Below are positions 51,134 to 59,914 of a stretch of 64,000 nucleotides of DNA, piece after piece. Origin of the DNA: CAYHVK01 sp964360255 (lineage in GTDB: Bacteria; Bdellovibrionota; Bdellovibrionia; Bdellovibrionales; UBA1609). The notes beneath the pieces are model-generated. The model saw only the letters and a program-made list of their open reading frames with translations. It made no database searches and was not told the DNA's origin. The position numbers and the translations under genes are program-made. Location: NCBI GenBank assembly GCA_964360255.1, contig CAYHVK010000006.1:114181-178180 (forward strand), in the 5' to 3' direction. Each line of letters opens with the position of its first letter. Within the stretch, counting starts at the first letter, position 1.

Positions 51134-51577
51134 TTATTCGCTTTTTGTTAATAGATAAATCAAATAATAGATGGCTGCATTTTTTTGTTCATCAGTCAAA
51201 ATTTGCTCATCGTAAGTCTTGGTTCTGAAGCCATCAAAGGCACGCATACTTTTCAAACTTATTGAAGCCACTAGCTGTCCATTAGGATTGTTCTCATTGT
51301 ATGGAGCATTATATTCTAAAAGCCTATTATCACGAAAAATGAGTCCTATTTTTCGCGTTTTGAGAAGGAAACCACCGCTTGAAAGATCGGTGAGAGCTGT
51401 CTGAATCATTTTTATTTTTAAGCTTTTGTAATTTTCAATTCCAGAGCCGTAATTCTTATCAAAGTAAACACCCACGGTGTTTTCACCGGCTTGAAGGAGT
51501 TTTTTGTCGATGAGGGTCGGAGCCTCACGCATTAATACTTTTAACTCATTTATTTTCTCTTCGAGCTGGTCTAGCAC
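51134..51577 (-). CDS. Unknown small protein
   Basis: This is a 147-residue protein without signal peptide or membrane helix. It is helical at both ends with a beta-rich middle (about 35-110: NTVGVYFDKNYGSGIE, LTDLSSGGFLLKTRKIGLIF). The LSSGGF phrase recalls PilZ-type strands, but the R-x-x-x-R c-di-GMP motif is not clear, so I do not assign it. It is transcribed toward the lipoprotein gene and diverges from the pseudo-receiver gene. Confidence 0.6.
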   Translation of the reverse strand: MLDQLEEKINELKVLMREAPTLIDKKLLQAGENTVGVYFDKNYGSGIENYKSLKIKMIQTALTDLSSGGFLLKTRKIGLIFRDNRLLEYNAPYNENNPNGQLVASISLKSMRAFDGFRTKTYDEQILTDEQKNAAIYYLIYLLTKSE

Positions 51578-51677
51578 AACCCCACCTTAGTCTAGCGATA
51601 CAGTAAAAAATCTTAATAAACTTTCAGATTTTACCGTTAAGTCATTCGGAACTTTCTTAACTTACTTTAAGGTAGAG

Positions 51678-53588
51678 ATGAGCGAAAAGAAAAGTAATTC
51701 TGCAAAAACTGGTACTGAAGTCCAATCTGCCGGCGAACAAACCGCAGATGCAGGGGCTGTTGTTAAGCAGAAGCTTTTTATTTTAAAAGCCAAAGCGAAG
51801 AATCTTAAGAATGCAGAGCAGTTTTTAAAAAATAGAGATTTTGAAATTGTCTCGACCACGGATATGAAAATCGCGATCAGTACGATTCTGGGCGGTCATG
51901 CATCTATCATCATGCTTAGTACCGACCACTCAAATCCAAAAGTTATGCAATTGCCTAAAATTATTCAGTCCAGTTTCAATACGCCCATAATTATTTTCTC
52001 AGAAGGTGTTTCGCCAAAAGGTGCAGCGGCACTTAGAGAATCACGCCATCCTTATATTCTCTATCCACCAGTAAGTGGTCCTGCAGTTGAGCGTATGATT
52101 TTAAAAATTGAACGTGATCGAAAAGAAAAAACTGAGGTAGAAGCCAGTGGTGGTAAAGCTCACGTGGCGGCAGACCATCAGCAAGATCACTCAACAATGA
52201 AATTCTCGGGCACCAATCGTGGATCGCATGATGATATCATCATGCAAAGTAAAAGAGCTGAACAAGAATTTAATAAAATTTTCTCAAATGATTCGCCAGT
52301 GGACTCTAATACTTCAGTTTCAGATTATGAGGCTTCGGGGGATAGTAATACGTCCGCTAGTGGCTTTGGGCCGAACTCGCGTGCTTATACTCCGGGTTTA
52401 GAAGCCGAAGACGGTGATGACGCTGAGGTCGTGCTCAATTATTTAAATAAAGAAACAGATGGCGAAGCAGCGGGTACGCCCGGTTTTAGCCCTGACAAGG
52501 GTCCCAAGAGACCAAGAGCACAAGGTGCAGATTCAGACTTTAATGAAGATTCAAGTGGAGGTACGCCTGGATTTTCCGGGTCGACCGGCACAGCATCGGG
52601 GCGCCAAGATAATAATTCTGAATCAGCTGGTGGCTTTTCGGATAGTCTTGAAGATGCTAATGAAGATTCATCTCAAAAACCTGGTATAGGTCTTCCGAAA
52701 TTTGTTGGAATGAATAAAAAAGGCGACATGGTGGTGGGCCAAAATACGCCGAATATACAAAGTGAAGATAATGCCTCTGCCTTCACGCCAACTGGCACAC
52801 CGAACAGTCATATGCGTAAAGGAATTGAAACTCCTGATAACGAATTAACTGCAGCCGAAATATTAGCTAAAAAAGGTGTAAACCTTCTTACATTTAAATC
52901 TGATGATAATGCTTCATTCTTAATTAAGGGCACAAAGCATGCCATTGAAAATTCGTCTAGATTTATTCAAGGCAGTAAAGTTTCAAAAATTCAGTCGTGT
53001 ACTAAAGTGAGCTGTTTCAATCTTGAGTCGAGCAAGTTCTCAGGTTACGTCATAGTTGCTTTCGGTGAAAAAGATAAAATTGATGAACAATTCAATAAAA
53101 ACATTCAAGCGTATTTAGCTGAGTATTTAAAAATAAATGGTCTTGAAGTAAAGACGGCAGATATATCGGCTTTGAAAATTAAAGAAGTGAACTTTGAAGA
53201 GTGGTCTATTCGCGAAGCTGATTTTTTGATGACAACAATTCATGAAGGAAGTGAAATTGCTTTAGCGTTCTTTCCGCATGAGAAGAAGGAAGCTCCGCTT
53301 GAACTATCAGCTCAAGCTAGCATGGCGAAGATGACTATCGATGAAATTAAAGCCGACGAGCCAGTTGAGTTCGATATTTATATCTATTTGCCAACTAATG
53401 CGAAGTACGTTCGCTACACTCCACAAAACGGTATTATGTACTCAAATCAGAAAGATCGGCTTAAAAGTAAGGGACACGCAAAAATTCATATTCGCAAAGA
53501 ATCTGAAAGCGATTTGTCACGCTATCGCGTGCAAAACTTCTTAAACGAAAAGATTGAAAGCTTTAAGAGATCCAGAAAAGCTGTATAA
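51678..53588 (+). CDS. Pseudo-receiver protein with long disordered linker and C-terminal domain
   Basis: This is a 636-residue cytoplasmic protein. Residues about 31-150 have receiver-like alternation (KLFILKAKAKNLKNAEQFL, SIIMLSTDHSN, TPIIIFSEG, HPYILYPPVSGPAVERM) but lack the acidic pocket and the phosphoacceptor Asp. Residues about 155-390 are Ser/Asp/Gly-rich and disordered, with a recurring TPGF-type motif. Two folded parts follow (about 395-520 and 555-630); the last begins VEFDIYIYLPTNAKYVRYTP and resembles the small N-terminal domain seen ahead of some Bdellovibrio HD-GYP proteins. Function is unknown; a scaffold or signal reader is possible. It has its own AAGGTAGAG ribosome site. 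Confidence 0.75.
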   Translation: MSEKKSNSAKTGTEVQSAGEQTADAGAVVKQKLFILKAKAKNLKNAEQFLKNRDFEIVSTTDMKIAISTILGGHASIIMLSTDHSNPKVMQLPKIIQSSFNTPIIIFSEGVSPKGAAALRESRHPYILYPPVSGPAVERMILKIERDRKEKTEVEASGGKAHVAADHQQDHSTMKFSGTNRGSHDDIIMQSKRAEQEFNKIFSNDSPVDSNTSVSDYEASGDSNTSASGFGPNSRAYTPGLEAEDGDDAEVVLNYLNKETDGEAAGTPGFSPDKGPKRPRAQGADSDFNEDSSGGTPGFSGSTGTASGRQDNNSESAGGFSDSLEDANEDSSQKPGIGLPKFVGMNKKGDMVVGQNTPNIQSEDNASAFTPTGTPNSHMRKGIETPDNELTAAEILAKKGVNLLTFKSDDNASFLIKGTKHAIENSSRFIQGSKVSKIQSCTKVSCFNLESSKFSGYVIVAFGEKDKIDEQFNKNIQAYLAEYLKINGLEVKTADISALKIKEVNFEEWSIREADFLMTTIHEGSEIALAFFPHEKKEAPLELSAQASMAKMTIDEIKADEPVEFDIYIYLPTNAKYVRYTPQNGIMYSNQKDRLKSKGHAKIHIRKESESDLSRYRVQNFLNEKIESFKRSRKAV

Positions 53589-53771
53589 ATTTTATTCTCA
53601 CCTCGTTATAATTTTTTCAGCCTGCCCATTTTGCAAATTCCTGACCAACTATAAACACAGTTATTGTGAGCGAAAACTTTTGCTTATATCAGAAGTCAAA
53701 TTCCTGAAATGATTCAGTTTAAAGAAAATCATATTCTGAAAATCTATTGTCAAAAATAAACGGGAGTCGCC

Positions 53772-53876
53772 GTGTCAAAACTTTACAGTAGTGCCATTTT
53801 TGGTCCATTGCTTGCAATAGCCTTGGGTCCAACAAAGGACAACTCATGGTTTTGGCACGATCACTTCTGGCGATAG
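53772..53876 (+). CDS. Possible 34-codon leader reading frame before the AAA+/M41 gene
   Basis: A GTG at 53772 follows GGGAG and reads 34 codons (MSKLYSSAIFGPLLAIALG at the start) to a TAG at 53874, 28 bases inside the large gene in another frame. It could couple or limit translation of the large gene, or be chance. The ribosome site is as good as that of the large gene (AAAGGA). Confidence 0.25.
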   Translation: MSKLYSSAIFGPLLAIALGPTKDNSWFWHDHFWR

Positions 53877-56800
53877 TACTTATCAGCAGCAATTGTTATA
53901 TACCAAGCGCTTTCGCAAACAACGGATCGAATGTCGGATCTGCAGTCAATGCAGATCAAGTTCTCAAGTTTTTAAAGAATTTTAAATTCGAGGATTCAGC
54001 GAGTGCAAAACTCAATATTGACCATGTTTTAACTGCGACTGAAAACAAACCTGTAAAAGAAGTGATTGAGCTTCTCATTGAACGTGCCGCTGAAGGGACA
54101 GATGAAGTCCATAATGCTAAACACAATATGAGTTCGCACTACAAAGTTCTTGAGTACATTGTTAATGTATTGAGCATTATTGCTCCGGCATCTTACGCCG
54201 ATCTCGTGTCTGTGGTCGTAGAAACAACTCTTTCATTAGCGCAGAAAGATTCTAAAACTAGGATTGATATCCCAGCTTTAGAAAAGAATTTTGCGGTTTA
54301 CTTAAAGCGCATTGCTTCAAACAAAAATCTTAAATTAATGAGTCTTTACGACAGTCCAGTGACTGATGCTCCGGAAGCCGTTACTGATATTAAAGCGTCA
54401 CTTGCAGAATACGAAGCGCTATTAAATAAAGAAATTAAGGGTCAGCCAGAAGTAGTTTCCGCCCTTGTTGATATCCGTCGCAAAGATTTAATCTATGGGT
54501 ACCGTAAAGAACCCGCCGTTCTTTGGTTATTAGGTTTACCAGGCACAGGTAAAGATACGTCGGCAATGGCTTACTCTAACGCGATTTTTAAATCTTCAGT
54601 AGCTCATCAGAAACATATGTTCAAAGTGTATCCACTTATTAATAAAGCCGATATCTGGACGTACTTAGGTTCTTCAACAGGTTACGTGGGTTCTGAAAGC
54701 TTTCCGCCACTTTTAGATTTCTTAGTGAAGCACTCAGGTGGTAAGTACATTAAAGCTGAATCTGGCAAAGACAAAGACGGAAAAATTCACTACAAAGTTC
54801 TATTGAATGAATCATGGAATGAGGGCGATGTTGTTGAGGGGTATTATGCTCCAGAGACAGCTGTCGTTTATTTAGATGAATTCCATGCATGGGCAAAAGA
54901 GCTTAAAGATCTCTTTATTAAAAAAGCTCTTGAGCCAAATGGTGGTTTTGTTATTAATAATCCCAATGGTGGTCTTGATAAAATTCAAGTTCCGGTAACA
55001 TTCATTATTGGTTCAAATGATGGCATTGAGCTTGTAGCCTCTCGTGAAAAGAATGGTCAGCGCTTCGGTAAGCCAATGACTTACGAAGAGATGATAGTTC
55101 GTTATGAGCGTTCAGCTAACAATCTAGTGGCGATCAAAAATGCGATTTTAGCTGGTAACGGTAATATTAATGATTCAAAAGGTGCAGAGGGCGCTCGCGG
55201 TACTTCTGAAGAGCTTCTCAATCGAATTCAAGCCTTCAGACTTATGCGTCCGCACTCACCAGCTCAGTTGCAGGCCATTGCAGACAATAAAATTCGTGCT
55301 CGTCTTGATAACTTGGCTAAGAGCCGCTCTGGCTTTAGCAAAGTGAAATTGGTTTACTCTAAAGAGCTTCTTGAATTCATTCAGAGCTATCAATATGTAG
55401 CTGAAGATGGTGCTCGTGCTTTAGATCAGAAAATTTCTGAACTTATTGAGGCTCCGCTATTTGAGGCTTTCGCTGATGGTTTAATTAAGAAAGACACAGA
55501 AGTAACAATTCAACTTGGAATTAAGTTGAATGCTGACAAAACTTACAGCCTCGCTCTACAAGTTGGTGACGGCGCAGCGGGTGCTAAAACTCTACCAATC
55601 AAAGCAACAGAAGGCGAAAAAACTAAAGCGCCGATTTCGGATGCGCGTTTAGATGAGCTCGATCAGCTTGAAGGTCGGCTCAACACTCATGTGGTGGGAC
55701 AAGAGCAAGTTACAAAACAAGTAGCGCGAGCCGTAAAGCTTTCAGAAGAGGGGCGCCAAGGGATTGTTAATCCAGAAGATGCGAAAGAAGCGGCTCGTGC
55801 GTATATGCTTCTAGGTTTATCTTCGACGGGTAAGAGTCAACTAGGTAAAGCAGTGGGGCAAGAGCTCTTGGGGTCGGCGGATTCAACTCTTGTTATCCAG
55901 TTCACTCCAGATATGTCGGGGCATGACATCAGAGCCAAGTTAATTGGCTTAAAAGATGCGGCGGGGAACCCGATTGCTTCTGATTTTATGAAACACTTCG
56001 ACCGTAATGGTGGCCGAGTTGTGGTGATGCTCGATGAGATCGCCAACGTACGTGATAAAGAAATTCTCAACATGCTTTATGATTTGATTCGTGAGCCAGT
56101 GGTCACGACTTTCTCAGACGGGGTTCCGCGCGCGATGTCGAACGTGACATTCTTGATCACTGGTAATGCTGGTCAAGAGCTCTATACAGAGCTGCCGCCG
56201 AACTTGCCTGAGGTTGTTCGTCGTGCGGCTTTAACTGAGATTCACCGTAAGTCTTCGGGCAATCCGAATCTTCGCCGTGAAGTTCTCAGCAAATATTTTA
56301 GTGAAGCCTTCATTAACCGTGTGGGCGAAGATCGTATTTTCGATTTCGCACCATTAGGCTATTTGGCTGCTAGCCAACTTGTTCAGCTGAAGATCGAAGG
56401 ATCGATTGCTGATCTACGCACGAAAGAAGGTCGTCGTGGTTGGAATGTATTCTTTAGAAATGAAAAAACGTATCGCCAGATCGTCGATGGGATTGAAAGG
56501 GAAGGCTTTATAGCACGAGAGCAGGGAGCATCGATCGATCACTTTGTAACGAAGAAGTTCAAAGACGGCCTACGTGAAGCACTTTTAGCACAGAGAATTC
56601 CATCTGATGCTAAAGTGATTCTTGATTTTGTTAAAATCGAGAGTCTTTCAGACGGCGACGGCGTTGATGAAGAGAACGAGCGCAATGTTATCGTTCTTAG
56701 CGTTGAAGCTGATAGCGGCCAGAAGTTTGAACTCCGTATGGATGGCAAGCAGCTTGTGACTGAGCCCGCTGAGCTTAAGACGGATCTAATTGTTACGGCT

Positions 56801-57649
56801 TATCACGAAGCGGGCCACGAGCTTGTGCGCGCTGTTTTCTTGAAAGACTTCTTCCAGCCTAAGGGTATTAAAGTTATTCCTGGTGTTGCCCATATCGGTG
56901 GCAAATGGGTTCACTATGCAGGTGTTGCTTCTTCAATGAAGCGTGTTCAGACTCAACTCACTCGTGAGTATCTTGTTCGTGAGATCGCTGTACTCTTTGG
57001 TGGTTTTATCGCTGAAGATTTGATTATCGACGGCGGTTATTCATCTCACGGTAAGCAAAATGATATCGAACGTGCCACGAACTTAGCTGAACTTGGTATT
57101 TTACAATTAGGTCTTTCTGAAGTTTGGGGAGTTCGTAATGCAGATAAGGCCACTCTTTCTGAGCAAGACAAAGTTGTTCTTAAACAAGAGATCGATAAAC
57201 TTTTCGCTGAAGCCAAGAAATTAGCAACAGATGCGATCGTAGCTAACGCTAAAACTTTTGAAGCTCTTGGTAATCAACTTGCAGCTAAAGGTTTATTATC
57301 AGGTGAAGAGATCGAAGCGACTTATAAAAAAGTCGGCCTTGTGGTTGAAACAGATTCAGGTTTTGATGCTGCAGCACAAGCGGGTCAGAGTAAGTACGTA
57401 CAAAAAGCTTCTAGTACTCGTAAAGGTTTGAAGTACAAATTTGTAAACACACTTGCGATTCTTCCGGAGAATTCTGTGGTGGATGTTGTAGCTCAGCTTG
57501 AGGCTGAACGTGCAGCTGAGATCACAAAACTTCAGGTTTCGCCTAAAATCCAATACCTGAGCGGTTTTGACGCTAAAACGTCGCCTGCTCCGGCAAAACC
57601 AGTTGAAAAAGCCACTTGCGACTCTTTTCTTGGTAAGCCGAAGAAATAA
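53846..57649 (+). CDS. Exported double Clp-type AAA+ protein fused to an M41 (FtsH-like) metallopeptidase domain
   Basis: This is a 1267-residue protein. A signal peptide of about 24 residues ends SAFA before NNGSN. A helical region (about 30-185) precedes the first AAA+ module (about 195-550): Walker A GLPGTGKDT (230-238), Walker B VVYLDE (D344, E345) and a Clp-type small domain (GARALDQKISELIEAPL). The second module (about 605-900) has Walker A GLSSTGKS (657-664), Walker B VVVMLDE (725-731), sensor Asn in ITGNAG and arginine finger FINR (822-825). Residues about 980-1180 form an M41 peptidase: H987-E988-A-G-H991 and third ligand D1073 in QNDIERATNL, as in FtsH. FtsH has one AAA+ module of another clade and no signal peptide. 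An ATPase outside the cytoplasm would lack ATP in the periplasm unless delivered elsewhere or inserted otherwise. It lies directly before ftsW. Confidence 0.9.
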   Translation: MVLARSLLAIVLISSNCYIPSAFANNGSNVGSAVNADQVLKFLKNFKFEDSASAKLNIDHVLTATENKPVKEVIELLIERAAEGTDEVHNAKHNMSSHYKVLEYIVNVLSIIAPASYADLVSVVVETTLSLAQKDSKTRIDIPALEKNFAVYLKRIASNKNLKLMSLYDSPVTDAPEAVTDIKASLAEYEALLNKEIKGQPEVVSALVDIRRKDLIYGYRKEPAVLWLLGLPGTGKDTSAMAYSNAIFKSSVAHQKHMFKVYPLINKADIWTYLGSSTGYVGSESFPPLLDFLVKHSGGKYIKAESGKDKDGKIHYKVLLNESWNEGDVVEGYYAPETAVVYLDEFHAWAKELKDLFIKKALEPNGGFVINNPNGGLDKIQVPVTFIIGSNDGIELVASREKNGQRFGKPMTYEEMIVRYERSANNLVAIKNAILAGNGNINDSKGAEGARGTSEELLNRIQAFRLMRPHSPAQLQAIADNKIRARLDNLAKSRSGFSKVKLVYSKELLEFIQSYQYVAEDGARALDQKISELIEAPLFEAFADGLIKKDTEVTIQLGIKLNADKTYSLALQVGDGAAGAKTLPIKATEGEKTKAPISDARLDELDQLEGRLNTHVVGQEQVTKQVARAVKLSEEGRQGIVNPEDAKEAARAYMLLGLSSTGKSQLGKAVGQELLGSADSTLVIQFTPDMSGHDIRAKLIGLKDAAGNPIASDFMKHFDRNGGRVVVMLDEIANVRDKEILNMLYDLIREPVVTTFSDGVPRAMSNVTFLITGNAGQELYTELPPNLPEVVRRAALTEIHRKSSGNPNLRREVLSKYFSEAFINRVGEDRIFDFAPLGYLAASQLVQLKIEGSIADLRTKEGRRGWNVFFRNEKTYRQIVDGIEREGFIAREQGASIDHFVTKKFKDGLREALLAQRIPSDAKVILDFVKIESLSDGDGVDEENERNVIVLSVEADSGQKFELRMDGKQLVTEPAELKTDLIVTAYHEAGHELVRAVFLKDFFQPKGIKVIPGVAHIGGKWVHYAGVASSMKRVQTQLTREYLVREIAVLFGGFIAEDLIIDGGYSSHGKQNDIERATNLAELGILQLGLSEVWGVRNADKATLSEQDKVVLKQEIDKLFAEAKKLATDAIVANAKTFEALGNQLAAKGLLSGEEIEATYKKVGLVVETDSGFDAAAQAGQSKYVQKASSTRKGLKYKFVNTLAILPENSVVDVVAQLEAERAAEITKLQVSPKIQYLSGFDAKTSPAPAKPVEKATCDSFLGKPKK

Positions 57650-57716
57650 TCAGAAAAATAAAACCTAGCCTATGGTCCTACTAGATCATGGGCTCCGAAT
57701 CACATAACATAACAGC

Positions 57717-58838
57717 ATGCGCACACACGTCGATCGAGGCATCTTTTTAGCTGTTATATTTTTAATCGGACTTGGATTAGTTCAAGTCTATTCATCGGGT
57801 TACATCTTCGCCATTGAAAAGTATGACGACGGACTCTACTTCGTTAGGCGCCAGTTTATATTTTCAATTCTTGGCATCATCAGCATGCTGGTTTTTGCTT
57901 ACATACCAGCGGGACTTTTAAAAAAATCTCTGCCATTTCTTTTCGGGGCTGCTGCAATCGGTGTGGCCGCAACATTTATCCCGGGTGTTGGTATTAAGGT
58001 GGGCGGGGCCCACCGCTGGCTCAATTTAACTATGGGTATGCGCTTTGAGCCGTCAGAGTTTTTGAAAGTTATGTTCCCGATGATGGTGGCATTGCTTGCG
58101 ACAACAGAAAGCAAAAGACCTTCATTTTGGTTTTTCTCAATAGCAGGATTATTTATTCCGCTCGTTTTAGTTTTGAAGCAGCCTGATTTCGGTACCTTTG
58201 CGATCTGCTCAATTATTCTTTTCTCAATTCTTTTCGCCAATGGTTTGAAATGGCGTTATGTGACGGCAGCAGTCGCTTTGGGTGCAGGTGCTTTTTACTT
58301 TCTCATCATCAACGAAGGTTATCGTCGCGCCCGTTTAGCAGCCTTCTTGAATCCGTGGGCGGACCCTGAGCAAAAGGGCTTCCAAGTGATTCAAAGTATG
58401 CTCAGTTTCTATAGCGGCGGCTTAACTGGTGCGGGGCTCGGGCAAGGACAAGGAAAGCTTTTCTTCTTACCTGAAGCACACACTGATTTTACTCTCGCAG
58501 TTTTAGGTGAAGAGATTGGTTTCATCGGAGTGTTCTGCGTACTCATGCTTTTTGCATTCTTGATCTTTCGCGGTCTGCAAGTCGCTGTTCATGCAAAAAG
58601 TCGTTTTCAGCAACTCGCTGTAACGGGTCTCACTTTAAATTTAGCCCTTTCAACTTTTATTAATGCCGGTATGTCGATGGGTCTTTTGCCAACAAAAGGT
58701 TTAGCGATGCCGTTCTTAAGTTATGGTGGTAGCTCACTAGTGTGCACGTGTATAGCTGTCGGAATTATAATGAACTTCGAGCGCCAAAGCCGGATGCCAG
58801 TGACGGTTAAAAATTTCTCAGGATACAAAATTAAATGA
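57717..58838 (+). CDS. ftsW: Septal peptidoglycan polymerase FtsW
   Basis: This is a 373-residue SEDS-family glycosyltransferase with about ten membrane helices. Motifs include KVGGAHRWLNL, the large-loop RARLAAFLNPWADPEQKGFQ, GLGQGQGKLFFLPEAHTDF with the catalytic-site Asp, LGEEIGFIG and LPFLSYGGSSL. It polymerises lipid II at the septum with FtsI. It overlaps murG by 4 bases (ATGA). A hairpin (AGCCTATG 57667-57674 / CATGGGCT 57687-57694) lies just upstream. The order ftsW, murG, murC resumes normal dcw after insert 2. Confidence 0.95.
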   Translation: MRTHVDRGIFLAVIFLIGLGLVQVYSSGYIFAIEKYDDGLYFVRRQFIFSILGIISMLVFAYIPAGLLKKSLPFLFGAAAIGVAATFIPGVGIKVGGAHRWLNLTMGMRFEPSEFLKVMFPMMVALLATTESKRPSFWFFSIAGLFIPLVLVLKQPDFGTFAICSIILFSILFANGLKWRYVTAAVALGAGAFYFLIINEGYRRARLAAFLNPWADPEQKGFQVIQSMLSFYSGGLTGAGLGQGQGKLFFLPEAHTDFTLAVLGEEIGFIGVFCVLMLFAFLIFRGLQVAVHAKSRFQQLAVTGLTLNLALSTFINAGMSMGLLPTKGLAMPFLSYGGSSLVCTCIAVGIIMNFERQSRMPVTVKNFSGYKIK

Positions 58839-59914
58839 AGGTTCTCATTGCCGGTGGTGGCACGGGTGGGCACCTATATCCAGCATTAGCTATTGCTAAA
58901 GAAATTAAAAAGCATAATCCACAATCGCAGATTCACTTCGTCGGTACACACGTGGGTCTAGAGTCGCAGATTGTGCCGCGTGAAGGTTTTCCTCTGCACT
59001 TTGTTTCTATTGGTAAACTCAACCAAGTTTCGACAAAAGAAAAGATTAAAACCATTCTTAAATTACCCCTCGCATTTTTTCAGGCGTTAATTCTAATTTT
59101 AAAATTACGTCCGCAAGTCATTCTTGGAGTTGGTGGTTATGCTTCTGGCCCTGCGCTTTTTGTGGGAGCACTTCTGGGTTTCAAAACAGTCATCTGGGAG
59201 CCCAATGCTTTCCCAGGTCTTGCGAATCGTCTTCTTTCTAAATGGGTGGATATTGTCTGCGTAGTTTTTGAATCGGCGGCGAAACACATGAAAGCTAAAA
59301 AAGTGATTCGTGTGGCAATGCCTGTTCGTCAAGAAGTCGAAAACATGCGTGAGCGCGTACCACGAACGGCAAATTTTCGCATTCTTGTTTTCGGCGGTAG
59401 TCAGGGTTCAAAAGCCATCAATGACGCCGTTATCGATCTTGTTCGCCAGGGTGGAGCATGGCTGAAAACAACTGAGTTTGTTCATCAGACCGGCAGCTCC
59501 GAATTCAATCGGGTTTCCAATGAATACGCCAAGCTTGCTGTGAGCAGCCAACAAGTGGCCACTCATGAGTTTCTGCATGATATGCCTGAGAGATATCGCT
59601 GGGCAGATCTGGTTATTGCTCGCTCGGGTACAGGCACTCTCTCTGAAATCTCAGCTGCTGGTAAGGCCTCAATTTTGATTCCGCTGCCAACAGCAGCTGA
59701 CGATCACCAGCGTAAAAACGCTGAGGTTATGGTGCAGTCCGGTGCGGCTAAAATGATCTTGCAAAAAGAGCTCACCACTGAAAAATTACGCCAAATGATT
59801 TTAGAATTTCAAAATAATCCAACTGAACTCTCTGGGCTCGAGCAATCGGCGAAGAAGTTTCATGAGCCTCAGGCCGCGGCTAAGATGGCTCAAATTATCG
59901 AGAATTTAAAATGA
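58835..59914 (+). CDS. murG: Lipid II synthase MurG
   Basis: This is a 359-residue GT28 glycosyltransferase. The N-terminal glycine motif GGGTGGHLYPALAIA, the second-domain motif FGGSQGSKAIN and the UDP-GlcNAc-binding RSGTGTLSEISAAGKASILIPLP are present. It adds GlcNAc to lipid I on the inner face of the membrane. It is coupled by 4-base overlaps to ftsW before it and murC after it. Confidence 0.95.
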   Translation: MKVLIAGGGTGGHLYPALAIAKEIKKHNPQSQIHFVGTHVGLESQIVPREGFPLHFVSIGKLNQVSTKEKIKTILKLPLAFFQALILILKLRPQVILGVGGYASGPALFVGALLGFKTVIWEPNAFPGLANRLLSKWVDIVCVVFESAAKHMKAKKVIRVAMPVRQEVENMRERVPRTANFRILVFGGSQGSKAINDAVIDLVRQGGAWLKTTEFVHQTGSSEFNRVSNEYAKLAVSSQQVATHEFLHDMPERYRWADLVIARSGTGTLSEISAAGKASILIPLPTAADDHQRKNAEVMVQSGAAKMILQKELTTEKLRQMILEFQNNPTELSGLEQSAKKFHEPQAAAKMAQIIENLK

